This document shows, piece after piece, positions 45,140 to 56,034 of a DNA stretch of 64,000 nt. A program made the position numbers and the translations under genes. Origin of the DNA: Cryptomeria japonica (lineage: Eukaryota > Streptophyta > Pinopsida > Cupressales > Cupressaceae); the NCBI RefSeq assembly GCF_030272615.1, contig NC_081414.1, forward strand, positions 309,441,164-309,505,163. Reading direction: 5' to 3'. The first letter of the stretch is position 1, and each line of letters begins with the position of its first letter. Below the pieces are notes generated by a model. That model was not told the origin of the DNA, searched no databases, and was given only the letters and a program-made list of their open reading frames with translations.

Positions 45140-46185
45140 ATGATGAACACCCCAGAGAAGTGGAAACTCCCTAAATTTATAGGGGATGGATTGGAGGATC
45201 CCGTACACCATTGCAAGACCCACATGACAATATGAGAAGTGAATGATGAAGACAACCAGGATTACTAGTTGAAGGCAATCTCTGCCACCCTAAAACGAAT
45301 TCCATCGACTGGTATACAAACCTAGCGGCTCAATACAAATCATCATGGAACGAACTGAAGAAGGCATTTCAAGAAGAGTTTAAACTGCTAAGAGACGACA
45401 ATGAAATTGTTGCAGAAATTTACAACACTAGGCAAGAGAAGAACGAGAACGTGCGAGCATACAATCATACGCTCAAAAAATTGCTAAACATGATGGAGAA
45501 CCAGCCAGCCGAAGGGTTGAGGAAGAGGTGGTTCACTGAGGGATTGATCCCCTCGCCACGTAAGAAGATGAAAGTATTGCCTCCGTCCTCCTACGCCGAT
45601 GCTTACAATTGGGCGATGGACATTGAGAGTGAAAACAAAACATCCTCCCAAGGGAAGAGGAAAACTGACAATGACGAGAGCAGCGAAGGTAGCAGTGATG
45701 AAGAATCCAAAACGATTCAGGCCCTTCGACGGGATATGTTAAGAATGATGAAAGAACTGAAGGCCGAGAAAAGAATCAATAAAGAAAGTAATGAACTATG
45801 GTTTACTAAGTGCAAAATTGAGGGGCACATGAAAGGTAATTGTCTTAAAAAGATGTTTTGTGAGATTTGCCAATTGATGGGCCATTCAATAAAGGAGTGT
45901 CCATATAATTTAAAGACTAGAAGTACGCAAGTACTCTTTACACAGGGAGAGTCTAGCCCATCTAAACCACAGAATGTATTGCCTAGTGGCAATGGAAATC
46001 AATGAGGGCCAAATCCTAATAGAGTATGACTCCAAAGGACATCCTATCATACAGTGCCGACAATGTAGTGAATGGGGACACTTTGCGAGAGACTGCCATA
46101 ATAAGAAAGACAACATACAATTATTGTGCAAATAGTGTGGACCGGGCAATCATGAAGACACCAACTGCCCAAAGCAAAAAGGGTA
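45140..46185 (+). pseudogene. Gypsy gag: Retrotrans_gag domain and zinc knuckles, frameshifted
   Basis: The reading begins MMNTPEKWKLPKFIGDGLED at 45140 and is broken by TGA and TAG where relatives have W (MTI*EVND, QDY*LKA). A frameshift near 45300 leads into IDWYTNLAAQYKSSWNELKK, typical of Retrotrans_gag, and on to 46005. One knuckle reads FTKCKIEGHMKGNC, with its first cysteine lost, and the next, CEICQLMGHSIKEC, is intact. After a further frame change come CRQCSEWGHFARDC and a third knuckle broken by TAG (46055-46180). The product would coat element RNA; this copy cannot make it intact. Confidence 0.8.
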
Positions 46186-47453
46186 TTAATATGCTGGACG
46201 TAGCAGAACAAAACGAGGCAATTCTGGCAATCATGAGAGCACAAATGAAGAAGGCAGTGTACTCAAACCCATGTATGGAGAAGGAACAACTCCGAGCAGC
46301 CAAAGCAGGAGTAGAACAAGTGTTAGCGAAGGAACAAATAACCTCCAATAGAACTGCAAGTACGTCACTGCAATCGAAGTCAAAGAAGTACATAGTTCGG
46401 CAGATGCTACAGACAACCATACCCATCAAGGTGACAAACCACCTTCAAACTATGCCACAACTGAGAGTGGCAATTACCAACATGGTCAATGATGACACAG
46501 TCATCCAAAAACAATGTAAGCGACAATGGAAGGAATTGAGGGGGAAACTACCATGTGAAGGGAATGAGGCCAGTGATCCAATGTTGTTGACGGTGAGCAT
46601 TGGGAGGAAGCCGGTTGTCATCGAGATGGAAATAATGGGCCAAAAATTGACAAACACCATCGTCAACAAGGGCTCGGGAGTTAATGTGTTGGTAGAGGAC
46701 ACTTGGAAATGTCTGGGAAAGTCGACACTCTGGTCGCCAACCTTCCACTTAGTAGATGTCGACCAACATGGCATCAAGTCGTTGGGCACATTGATGACAC
46801 AAAATGTAAAGATTGGGATGCAGCAATTTTTCTTGGACTTCGTAGTCATCCCGTTGCAAAAGGCGTACAACGCACTCCTTGGGAGGGGATGGTTGATTAT
46901 TGCCAAGGCGAATCATAATTGGAAGCAGAACACACTCTTGATCAAGAGTGACAAGAGGAAGTACGTCATTGACCCGAGGAACCAAGTCGTGAGTAAAGAA
47001 CTGGCACCCTCTGACTCAAAGTTTGAGGGTGGAGAGTTAGGTATGGATGAAGGGAGGAAAGGCATGGAACCCAACAATGAAGGGGTGCTTGAGTTGGAAG
47101 ATTGTTCAGAAGATGACACGAGTTCCTTGAATGGACTATTCCATTGGCTGATGGAGGACTACGAGATATTTTCACCCATGTGTAATTTTCTTGAAGATAC
47201 AGCTCTTGGTGAAGAGCAACCAAGGAAAGCACATAAAGTTATGAACGATACAATTGGTAGTACGAAGAGCAGAATATGTATTGTGGAGCATATAAATAAT
47301 TGCCAAGGGAAATCAAATTCATTAGAAACTCGAAGGAAAAGGAAGAGGGATGAAAAAAAGACAGCAAAAAATAATGGAGTGGGGAAAATTATCAAATTTA
47401 AAGGGGAGCTGGCGAGTGAGAAAGATAATGGACATTGTGTATATATATTATAG
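46186..47453 (+). pseudogene. Gypsy retropepsin-like protease region with altered catalytic site
   Basis: The open frame to 47453 runs from NMLDVAEQNEAILAIMRAQM through a protease fold: MEIMGQKLTNTIVNKGSGVN, VLVEDTW and the flap-side YNALLGRGWL. Relatives have a D-G-G-S/T-G-like active site; here N-K-G-S-G replaces it, so the catalytic aspartate is absent. A lysine-rich tail (ETRRKRKRDEKK) and a stop end the ORF. No reverse transcriptase follows. The frame differs from both gag frames, and AAAAAGGG near 46179 is the likely slip point. Confidence 0.75.
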
Positions 47454-48367
47454 GTTCTTCCTCGTACGCCAATATCTTTGTCAAGGAAGCCTACTATTCT
47501 TTTCATACGACCTCCATTCTCTACCGTATGGCTTAAAGAGTGTTGTCTCGTAAGGGCTCCACAATTGCAAAGATGGCTTTCATTGCATATTGTAAGGCTT
47601 TTTGTACAATTCATGCCGCGTAGGGAGTACTTTCCAAACCATACGATAGCTTCTAAAGACCATACGCCTTCAGTGCATCACCGTACGACACCCCAAGTGT
47701 GGAAGTATCATTTCACATTTTGCACCATACGGTGACATGATCTTGCTCACATGCGGTCTCCATTTCATACCATATGACAGTCCTTTGTGTTTTCTATATG
47801 GCATGTTAATTTGCCTATCGTAGGACAGTCCTTTTCGCTTCTCGTACGACGCCTTCATGCTCCTTCTGTTTGGCCCATAAGTACTGTAGGAACATTGCTG
47901 GACAAATTCTCATGTACACCATGGTAGTGTTTAGTTTGGGTTATGAAAGCACCATCAAGTACAACATCTTTTTCCCTACCCCATATGAGAATTTCGCCAA
48001 CCCATACGACTCCTTGGCAATTTCAACGCATGGCTATTTTTGCTCCACTCTGTACGACAAGGAATCCTTGGTACCATATGAAGTCCACACCACGTACAAC
48101 AAAGAAAGTTGGCCATTGAGACTGAACGACATCAAAGTCCTCCAGAACACGTGTGGCTTTGGAATACCGTACCACTTCCTTGGTCAAATATTACTGTACG
48201 ACATCATAGATTGCATCGAGTACAATATTCTCACACAGTACGACCATCATCCGTACAGGTAGTTGTTGTTTCATTGGTTCGAACAAGGTTTGTTGGATTG
48301 GTATGGGAAGCACTTTGGTTACGACAACTGAGCAATTTCCCCGTAATCATACAACAGCCAATATCTT

Positions 48368-49889
48368 TGTAATGTTCCCAGTTGGGGATTGGGTTATTTG
48401 GTGTCCAAGTCCTGCAAACAAACGTTAGTGTACAAACAATATGGAAGGTAATTAAACATATATATTTATTTGTGTAATTATACTAGAAAGAATGTGATAC
48501 ATTATTCTACCTATTCAACAAATAATGTTAAACTAATTTATTGTTATCTATAAAAAGGATACAATACTTAGTTGGACCTTACCTGGATTGACCCAACCCT
48601 CTATTGAGAAACACTTCTCAGTTAGGAGCAATCCAAGATGTCGTCCTCCTAAGGTCTCTATTTTGGGATCTCTATTAATGAGTGAAATCATTAATGCTCT
48701 CAAGCTTAGCAGAGATCCCACCCCTGCTCAAGCCCCTCTAGCTCTAACATATGCATATGGTTTAATCTCTACGATATATATCGTCTCTAAGAGATTCTCT
48801 ATGAATCTCTCTTTGGATTCCTCTGGGAATCTTGGCATTCAACCCTGCTCTGAAATGCCTCAATGATTCCTAGCTCTGTAAATTTCCTCTGAAGTAATCT
48901 CTATTTCCTCTGTTTTAATTCTGAGTGTATCTCTACAGTCTTATGGTAATTTTTTTTTATTTTTTTTAATTTAACATTACTATTATATTACTATTATAAT
49001 GTAATCCTGAAAGTATCCCTGTTTCTAGAAATGTTATTATAATTCTGGGTGCATCTCTATGTTGCTAATTCTGAATATATCCCTACAACGTTGATTCTAA
49101 ATGCATCTCTGTTATTTTAGAATGCATCTCTGTTTTTGATAGGCTATTTTATTTAGGTCTATCTTGCTATGATTCGAATTTATACGATATTATTTATGAG
49201 ATATTTGCTATAGCTTAGGGTGAACCACTTACAGATTACTTGCTGGAGGTGTATCCTGGATATGTTGGGAATGCTTCCCTCTTCCCACGATTTGCTTCCA
49301 ACCTGCTATTATACTTCCTATCCTTTTTCCTTCCTCAATGCAACCTCATGGTCCTTATGTATTCTGCTTGGTTCCCGTCAAGGGGCGTGACTCCTATGCG
49401 TGACTCCCGTGCGTGACTCCTGTGCGTGACTATTGTATTTTTGTTTGCCTATGTTTAATCTTTTCGTGACTTAAGGTTTCATTTCTTTATTTTAATTCAT
49501 TACCCGCTCCAATGCTCCTTAACATTATTTTATCCTTAATGATTTATGGGTTACTTTCTTATTTATTTGTTTCATCATTATTAATTTATATTTACTAAGA
49601 TTTATTCTTTATTAATTATTATTTGTCCCTCATGTTAGTTGTAGCATTTAATTAAAAGGTGATATATATATAAAGAAATGAATAATAATTAAATAATAAT
49701 TAATTATTATTTGCCCCTTATGTTATTTGTAGAATTTGATTAAAAGGTGATTATATATATTATATAAAAATGAATAATAATTAAATAATAATTAATAATT
49801 ATTTATTTATTAATAATTAAAAATTGTTGTGTATTTGACAAGAATAAGGTATCAGGATATCATATTTACATTGATCGAGGGTCATTGCA
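48368..49889. mobile_element. Solo LTR, TGTAATGTNCC family, copy 3
   Basis: The segment starts TGTAATGTTCCCAG and ends GATCGAGGGTCATTGCA, 1522 bp, flanked by an exact duplication ATCTT (48363-48367 and 49890-49894). The uninterrupted version of the target is visible at about 50745-50760 (CAATATCTTACC). The interior is AT-rich, with paired segments near 49630-49690 and 49700-49770. Confidence 0.85.
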
Positions 49890-51034
49890 ATCTTACCTTG
49901 TGAGACACTCCTAGCAACCTTGACAATGTTTAGTATGACATCATCTCTTTAGGCAACTCTTGGTCATACGACAGATTTGGCACAATTTTTATGTATAGCT
50001 TTAATCTCATTATTGGCATAGTATGACACAACTTATCATACGAATTCTAGGGTAGTTCGCACAACTAGATTATTTCTTTCATGTGAAATCGCTATTTTTT
50101 GGCTTCATCAACATTGCTTCCAACTAGATCATTTCTTTCATGTGGAATCGCTATTTTTTGGATTCATCAACATTGCTTCCAACTAGATCATTTCTTTCAT
50201 TGGTAGTAGTTGTTTCTTTCTCGTAGGACGCCTTCATGCTCCTTCTGTTTGGCTCATAAGTACTGTAGGAACATTGCTGGACAAGTTCTCATGTACGCCA
50301 TGGTAGTGTTTAGTTCGGGTTACGAAAGCACCATCAAGTACAACATCTTTTTCCCTACCCCATACGAGAATTTTGCCAACCCATACGACTCCTTGCAACT
50401 TCAACGAATGGCTATTTTTGCTCCATTCCGTACAACAAGGAATCCTTGGTACCATACAAAGTCCACACCATGTACGACAAAGAAAGTTGGCCATTGAGAC
50501 CGTACGACATCAAAGTCCTCCACAACATGTGTGGCTCTGGAATACTGTACGACTTCCTTGGTCAAATATTACCGTACGACATCATAGATTGCATCGATTA
50601 CAATATTCTCACACAGTACGACCATCATCCGTACGGGTAGTAGCTGTCTCATTGGTTCAAACAAGGTTTGTTGGATTGGTATGGGAAGCACTCTGGTTAC
50701 GACAACTGAGCAATTTCCCCGTAGTCATACAACAGGCAATATCTTACCATGTGAGACACTCCTAGCAACCTCGACAATGTTTAGTATGACATCATCTCTT
50801 TAGGCAACTCTTGGTCATACGACAAATTTGGCACAATTTTTATGTACAACTTTAATCTCATTATTGGCACAGTACGACACAACTTATCATACGAATTCTA
50901 GGGCAATCGGCACAACTAGATCATTTCTTTCATGTGGAATCGCTACTTTTTGGCTTCATCAACATTGCTTCCAACGTCTCAAAAAATCAGAAAATTGATG
51001 TGCGTCGTGGAGTTTCGTGTGGTTCTGAAGGTCT

Positions 51035-51135
51035 TAATCCATTGCCCTCAACCCCACAAGGGGCATTGCCCCTTGACCCCACTAGGGGCACTGCCCCCAG
51101 ACCCTCGTTGAGGGCATTGCCCCCAACCCCCATTT
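51035..51135 (+). repeat. GC-rich palindromic module
   Basis: GGGGCATTGCCCC, GGGGCACTGCCCCC and GGGCATTGCCCCC units follow each other separated by TTGACCCC- and AGACCCTCG-like spacers. The same kind of module occurs in the hAT-like elements at 43680-43755 and 58985-59095. Here no hAT ends or duplication are visible. Confidence 0.7.
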
Positions 51136-51262
51136 GATTTGGTAGGTACACTACAAGTTGGGGTCGTCCAATTCAAGTCATTGTCTATCATTAGTCTTTC
51201 TGAATATTACTTGATGTTTACTTGTCATCTGGAAGACAACTTTTTTATTTTCGAGGGGATGA

Positions 51263-51600
51263 TGTAGTTGGCATAAAATGCGTATTGTTATATTTGATAA
51301 TATTTGTTATCTGGCAATATATTTATTATTTGTAGTAGGTGAATTGTCACTCGAGTAGTTATGTGTCCATTGGCGGTTGTGTTCCTCTCGACAACTGTCA
51401 AGTCCTTTAAATATGTTGTGATGTACAAATTTAAGCGGGTATGGTATTGTCAGATCAATTGTAATCCTTGGCCGACCATCTCTAGTCTTCTCTATAATAA
51501 TTTTATGTGCGAAAAAAGATATTTTACTGTCATGTCCGGTATGAATTTTCATGTATATAATTATTTCCTGTATTTAATTTATTAGATATAGCAGTAAATG
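51263..51600 (+). repeat. 3' LTR of the Gypsy element
   Basis: It is 338 bp, preceded by CGAGGGGATGA (51252-51262) and followed by the TGCTT duplication. The last two bases are TG instead of CA. Confidence 0.85.
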
Positions 51601-51605
51601 TGCTT

Positions 51606-52796
51606 TGTCATTTTCTCCGAAGTCTATGTTTTGTCTCACCCTCTTGTACATCCGTCTATTGTAATAAATCAAAATCTTCATTTACGCCACTAACACACTC
51701 TAATTGGCAAATTACGATTTCTCTGGTTGTTATCTTATATTCCAACTGCCTCTACTCAATCCAACGCATTCTAGTTCACCTACATTCTTTACTTCTAAGC
51801 ACATCCATTTCTTCATTCATTTCCCACTCATTCATTTCATTCCTCCCCTTATTTTTCTCTAGTGTATGCCTTCCTTTGCGCAAACACTTCTTATTTTTGC
51901 AACTTTTTTTAAAAACTCTTTGCTTTTCTACGCACCTCTTGCTCATGCATCCTCCTTTTTACTTTCAATCTTTCATTGTTCTAAAATGAAGAAAAAAAAC
52001 AATGCCTCGTCTCTAACTATTCACATACAAAGGAATGTTGTCTTGTCTTCTATCGTCGTGTTTTCTCTCTGTTCTTTCTCAACTCATTTCCACCGATTCC
52101 TTCACTTAGCAGTTCTACTCTCTCTTTATTGAGCACTCTATTCTTGAGTTTTAATATGCAACCCAAACTTTCTTTTCTTTGCATGTGTGTTAAGGCTCAA
52201 ATCATGTGATTGATTTCTTTTTATCCTGATATACCTCTTCTCCATCTACTACTACCTTGCCTTAATTCTCAACTTCTTCTACATAGTCACTGGAACCTGC
52301 AACTTTTTATTTTTGTTTTTTTTTCTCCACTTAAAATACAAACAAAGAAATTCTCCTTCGTCTTCTCACCTCCACACTATCTCATAGAATTCTCTTGTTT
52401 GCAAATGCACCACTATCTCTCTTTTGCGCACCCATACCCACGTTACTAATTTCTCCTCTATGTTTAGTGCTTCAATTATTCTTCATTTTCCAGTGCTACC
52501 AAAGGTATTGTACTCAGACCACTCAGACCAAGGCCTCAGCTCCCTATGCAAATCGTGCCTCTAGCTTCTATGCACCCCTTGGTCTTCGTGTCAATACTAA
52601 CTGCTCTCCAATGTTCTACGTTGTCTCATACACTTCATCTCCTCATTTTCACACTGCTCATTTCTCATTTCTTTGTTCTTTCTCTTTATAAAACTTTTAA
52701 TTGCCCTATGCAAACTATGGAGAGTCAAGAGCTTGTCTGTTCCTTTCAAAGTGATGCAAGATCAATTGGTGTTGCCCTTAGAATGCTCCTACATCA
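51606..52796 (-). repeat. 3' LTR of the split non-autonomous element, right part
   Basis: It aligns with 54350-55608 throughout, for example TTCTTCATTCATTTCCCACT and GTGATGCAAGATCAATTGGT. The left part is 42900-43079. Confidence 0.75.
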
Positions 52797-54160
52797 AACG
52801 CCCTTAGTAAAAAGTCTGTGAGCATAGGCTCACAAAACTGGAGTTAAGTGATAGAATCACCCTTCGAGATTGTGAACAAACTACAACGAGCTCCATCACT
52901 ATGACAAGTGCATACGAAGTCATTTCTTTTTCCTCCTCTTCCAACATCACACCAAATTAACTGTCATCCTTCTCCCACAACTCTACTGACTACTCTTCTC
53001 CCCTCTTGTGGATTTGCATCCACTATTTATTGTCCTCCTCTGCCAAATTCTTTCTCCTCTCATCTCCTCTTCTCCTTCATGGAGTCTAACCCACTATAAA
53101 CCGGCCACCTCCACAAAAATCTTCCTACCCACTCATCCACACACAAGTCGATATGAAAGACTTTGTGGAAATTAGAGATTTCCATATCTTCTTCACACTC
53201 CTCCACCATTACCAACTTTCCTTCAACTACATCAAAATATGTTGCATCCTTATATAAATCTACACTTACTATTCCATGCTCGTCTTCACACTCTTCAACT
53301 CTTATCATCTCAAAAGAATCAAACTCAAAACTCTCAGGTTTTACCATATTTCCTTTCGCTGCTCCAACTTCCTTTCCTTCATTTTTCACTGCACCTTTCA
53401 ACTCCTCAAGTTCATCTATCCAATTTCCTTATAACAATCTATCAATGTTCTTCATCTCTTCTTTCCACTAAAGCTCATTCTCCTCTTTGCCCAATCGCTT
53501 GTCACATTTGGGGCCTTCTAACTCTATCATATCAACTTCTCTATTGCTGCAATCTTGTTCTTCTCATCTTTGTTTTCGGCCACTACTGCACTTATCTCCC
53601 CATCTTCATTCTTTTATTTCATGCCTTCCAACAGACATGTCTTTACTGCAAACTCATTATCTTCTACTTCGTTTTCATTTCCTACAATCACAACATTATT
53701 AGGAAAATAATTCTTTTCCAAGGCATCTATTCTAATTTCAATCTTTTTCAATTCTTAATGAAGCTTCCTATTCTCCACTTCTTTCCAATATTCTTCACAA
53801 AATGGGATTATCATGGGTCTCCTCATGCCCAGCTCATCCTCCTATTCGAACTCATCTTCTTTAGAGACTCTCACATCCCTCTGCAAACAAACATTCTTTC
53901 ACAATCTCATTTAAAGCTTGTGTGCCTCCTTCTCTACTATTTGTAGTCACAAATCCTCCTTGCAACAAATCCCTCTAGGACTCAAGCCCTCTGCAGTTAT
54001 AGGTCTCCTCTCACCTGCAACAAAATCTTCTACAACTCAAATCCTCTGCAGTTACAAAATCCTCTTTCTACAACAAACTCTTTCCAAGGTTTTCTTGAGA
54101 TGCTTTCAAGCTTCCTCTACCCGTAGGTCCTAGTGGGTCCTCTCCACTCTTAGGGTCTTG
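52797..54160 (-). other. Interior of the split non-autonomous LTR element
   Basis: Apart from the unknown ORF at 53060-53401, the interior near the primer-binding site holds degenerate repeats around GATTTTGTTGCAG and CTGCAGAGG (minus strand, about 53950-54080). Confidence 0.55.
53060..53401 (-). pseudogene. Unknown acidic ORF inside the split non-autonomous element
   Basis: An ORF of 113 codons (starts MKGAVKNEGKEVGAAKGN) is rich in E and V, with MVEECEEDMEISNFHK and a tail DEWVGRFLWRWPVYSGLDSM. Upstream on the same strand, related coding-like phrases (KEEMKNIDRLL) continue beyond stops. The original ORF was therefore longer and has decayed. No domain is recognised. Its position between primer-binding site and 3' LTR makes it the only protein candidate of this element. 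Confidence 0.4.
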
Positions 54161-54174
54161 TGGCTCCGATACCA
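54161..54174 (-). promoter_or_regulatory. Primer-binding site of the split element
   Basis: TGGTATCGGAGCCA on the minus strand has one change from the canonical TGGTATCAGAGCCA. Confidence 0.7.
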
Positions 54175-54176
54175 AA

Positions 54177-55608
54177 TGATGTAAGAGAGCCTGGGGATTT
54201 TCTTGGGCAGGCAACCAATAACAAACCAAAACAATGGAAGCACAATTTCAATGATACAGATTCTACAAATTTCACAAATACTCAATTCTTACCAAATTTC
54301 AAATTAGTGATTAACTTATTGTATCCAAATCTACACCTTAAAACTCTCATGCTCTATTATTTTCTTCAAAGACTATCTTCTATCTCACCCTCTTGTACAT
54401 CCTTCTATTGTAATCAAATCAAAATCTTCTCTTGGCCCCACTAACACACTCCAATTTGCAAATTACGATTTCTCTAGTTGTTATCTTGTTTGCCAACTAC
54501 CTCTACTCATTCCAGTGCATTTTATCTCACCTGCGTTCTATACTTCTAAGCACATCCATTTCTTCATTCATTTCCCACTCATTCATTTCATTTCTCCTCT
54601 TATTCCACTATGTTGTGTATGCCTTCCTTTGTGCACACACTTCTTATTTCTGCAACTTAAAAAAAAACACTTTACTTTGTGCCACTCTTGTCTATGCACC
54701 TCCTGCCCACGTATCCTCCTTTTCACTTTCAATCTTTCATTTCTCTCAGATGAAGACGAAAACCAATGCCTCCTCTCTACCTGTTCACCTCCAAAGGAAT
54801 ACCATTTTGTCTTCTACTATTGTGTTTTAACTTTGTTCTTTCTCCACTCATTTCCACCTACTCCTTCACTTAGCAGTTCTACTCTCTTTATTGAGCACTT
54901 TGTTCTTGGGTTTTAATCTGCAACCTAAACTTTCTTTTCTCAGCATGTGTGTGAAGGCTCAAATCATGTGATCAATTCCTTTTTATCATGATACACCTCT
55001 TCCCCATCTGCGACGCCCCTACCTTAATTCTCACCTTCTACATAGTCACTGGCAATCTGCAACTTTTTATTTTTGATTTTTTTCCATGCACAATAAAAAC
55101 AAAGAAATTCTCCTTTGTCTTCTCACCTCCACACTATCTCACTAAATTCTCTTGTCTGCAAATGCACCATCTCTCTTTTGTGCACCCACACCCACCTTGC
55201 ACACTAATTTCTCCTCTATGTTTAGCGCTTCAGTTATTCTTCTTTTTCCAGCGCTATCAAAGGTAATGTACACATTGCTCTTTCCTCTTTTTACTGTATA
55301 TTATAAAATCTAAGACCAAGGCCTCGACTCCCTATGCAAATTGTGCCTCTCCAACTTCTATGCACCCCTTGGTCTTCCTGTCCAAGCTAACTGTTCTCCA
55401 ATGCTCTCCTACTTTGTCTCATACACTTCATCTCACCATTTTCAGACACTGCTCATTTCTCATTTCTTTATTCTTTCTTTCTTTTTTTTAAAAACTAAGC
55501 TTAAACTTTTAATTTCCCTATCCAAAATATGGGAAGTCGAGAGCTTGTATGTTCTTTTCAAAGTGATGCAAGATCAATTGGTGTTGCCCCCATGATGCTC
55601 ATGCATTA
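54177..55608 (-). repeat. 5' LTR of the split non-autonomous element
   Basis: This uninterrupted copy, 1432 bp, shows what the left LTR looked like before the Gypsy insertion. It contains many pyrimidine-rich plus-strand open frames that are not genes. Confidence 0.7.
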
Positions 55609-55917
55609 GAAGAGAAGTTTGAGATCCAAATAAGCAATCGTTGATCCAAATTACAGCTTTCTTTGCTTATTTTTTATCAACTTATTACACTTTTACAAAA
55701 AAATTCATAAATTCACTCTATGAGCCTTAGTTTTCGGAATTTGTCTTACTTTTTTATATTTTGGATCTCAAGAAAATTCATGTGGGGTATGATTTCTTGA
55801 ATTTGAGGTTAACCTCATTTTAAAATAGTATAGTCAAAATTTGGTCAAAGATAACATATTTGCATACACATGCTCTCGACCAATAATGCAAATAAGATCA
55901 TCAAATATATGGAGTCC
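55609..55917 (+). other. Left flank of the long solo LTR; possibly the same old element as 63112-63290
   Basis: Across the AGTCC duplication this flank reads into the gag-like relic at 63112. By itself it shows no motif. Confidence 0.35.
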
Positions 55918-56034
55918 TGTTGTGACCTATTTCACACATTGCCCCATTGCAAATGGGGACCCCCCCTGTTTTTGCTTTTTAGGGTTTTGCTTTGGCATCG
56001 CAACTACTAATCACCAGTCTTTTTACAATGAGGA

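Larger units (their letters stand above)
47454..51250 (+). repeat. Non-coding 3' region of the Gypsy element with GTACGAC-rich direct duplication
   Basis: A unit starting CTCGTACGACGCC at 47841 recurs at 50220 (CTCGTAGGACGCC). Without the solo LTR inserted in it, the first unit is about 850 bp, and the two match by eye at roughly nine bases in ten. Both are packed with variants of CRTACGAC at intervals of about 20-40 bp. A 59-bp subrepeat (starts at 50062, 50121, 50180) ends the first unit. No polymerase or integrase motif is present in either strand. Confidence 0.75.
43080..51600 (+). mobile_element. Gypsy-type LTR retrotransposon, gag-protease only
   Basis: The LTRs start TGTAGTTGGCATAAAATGCG (43080 and 51263). 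The left ends AGTAAACA at 44415, the right AGTAAATG at 51600. The element is flanked by an exact 5-bp duplication TGCTT (43075-43079 and 51601-51605). A tRNA-complement-like TTTGGCACCC follows the 5' LTR, and CGAGGGGATGA precedes the 3' LTR. It encodes gag and a retroviral-type protease but no reverse transcriptase, RNase H or integrase between 47453 and 51262. LTR divergence looks like about 15 percent by eye, so it is old. Confidence 0.85.
42900..55608 (-). mobile_element. Non-autonomous LTR element, split by a Gypsy insertion
   Basis: Two direct repeats flank a 1.4-kb interior. The left one is 42900-43079 continued at 51606-52796, the right one 54177-55608. Both start TGATGYAAGAGAGCC; the left ends CTACATCA and the right CATGCATTA. 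On the minus strand a TGGTATCGGAGCCA site (54174-54161) lies two bases from the right LTR, which is therefore the 5' LTR. The interior has no pol motif and a short unknown ORF. Identity between the LTRs is moderate by eye, so the insertion is old. Flanks GTATA and GAAGA do not match convincingly, so the outer ends are less certain. Confidence 0.7.

Noticed and set aside
46047-47614. Minus-strand open frames over the Gypsy gag-protease region
   Set aside because: They are shadows of the plus-strand coding sequence, which has recognisable zinc knuckles and protease motifs.
51600-54916. Many plus-strand open frames of 70-235 codons rich in L, S, F and H
   Set aside because: They lie in pyrimidine-rich LTRs and interior of a minus-strand element, lack domains, and are not kept between the two LTR copies.
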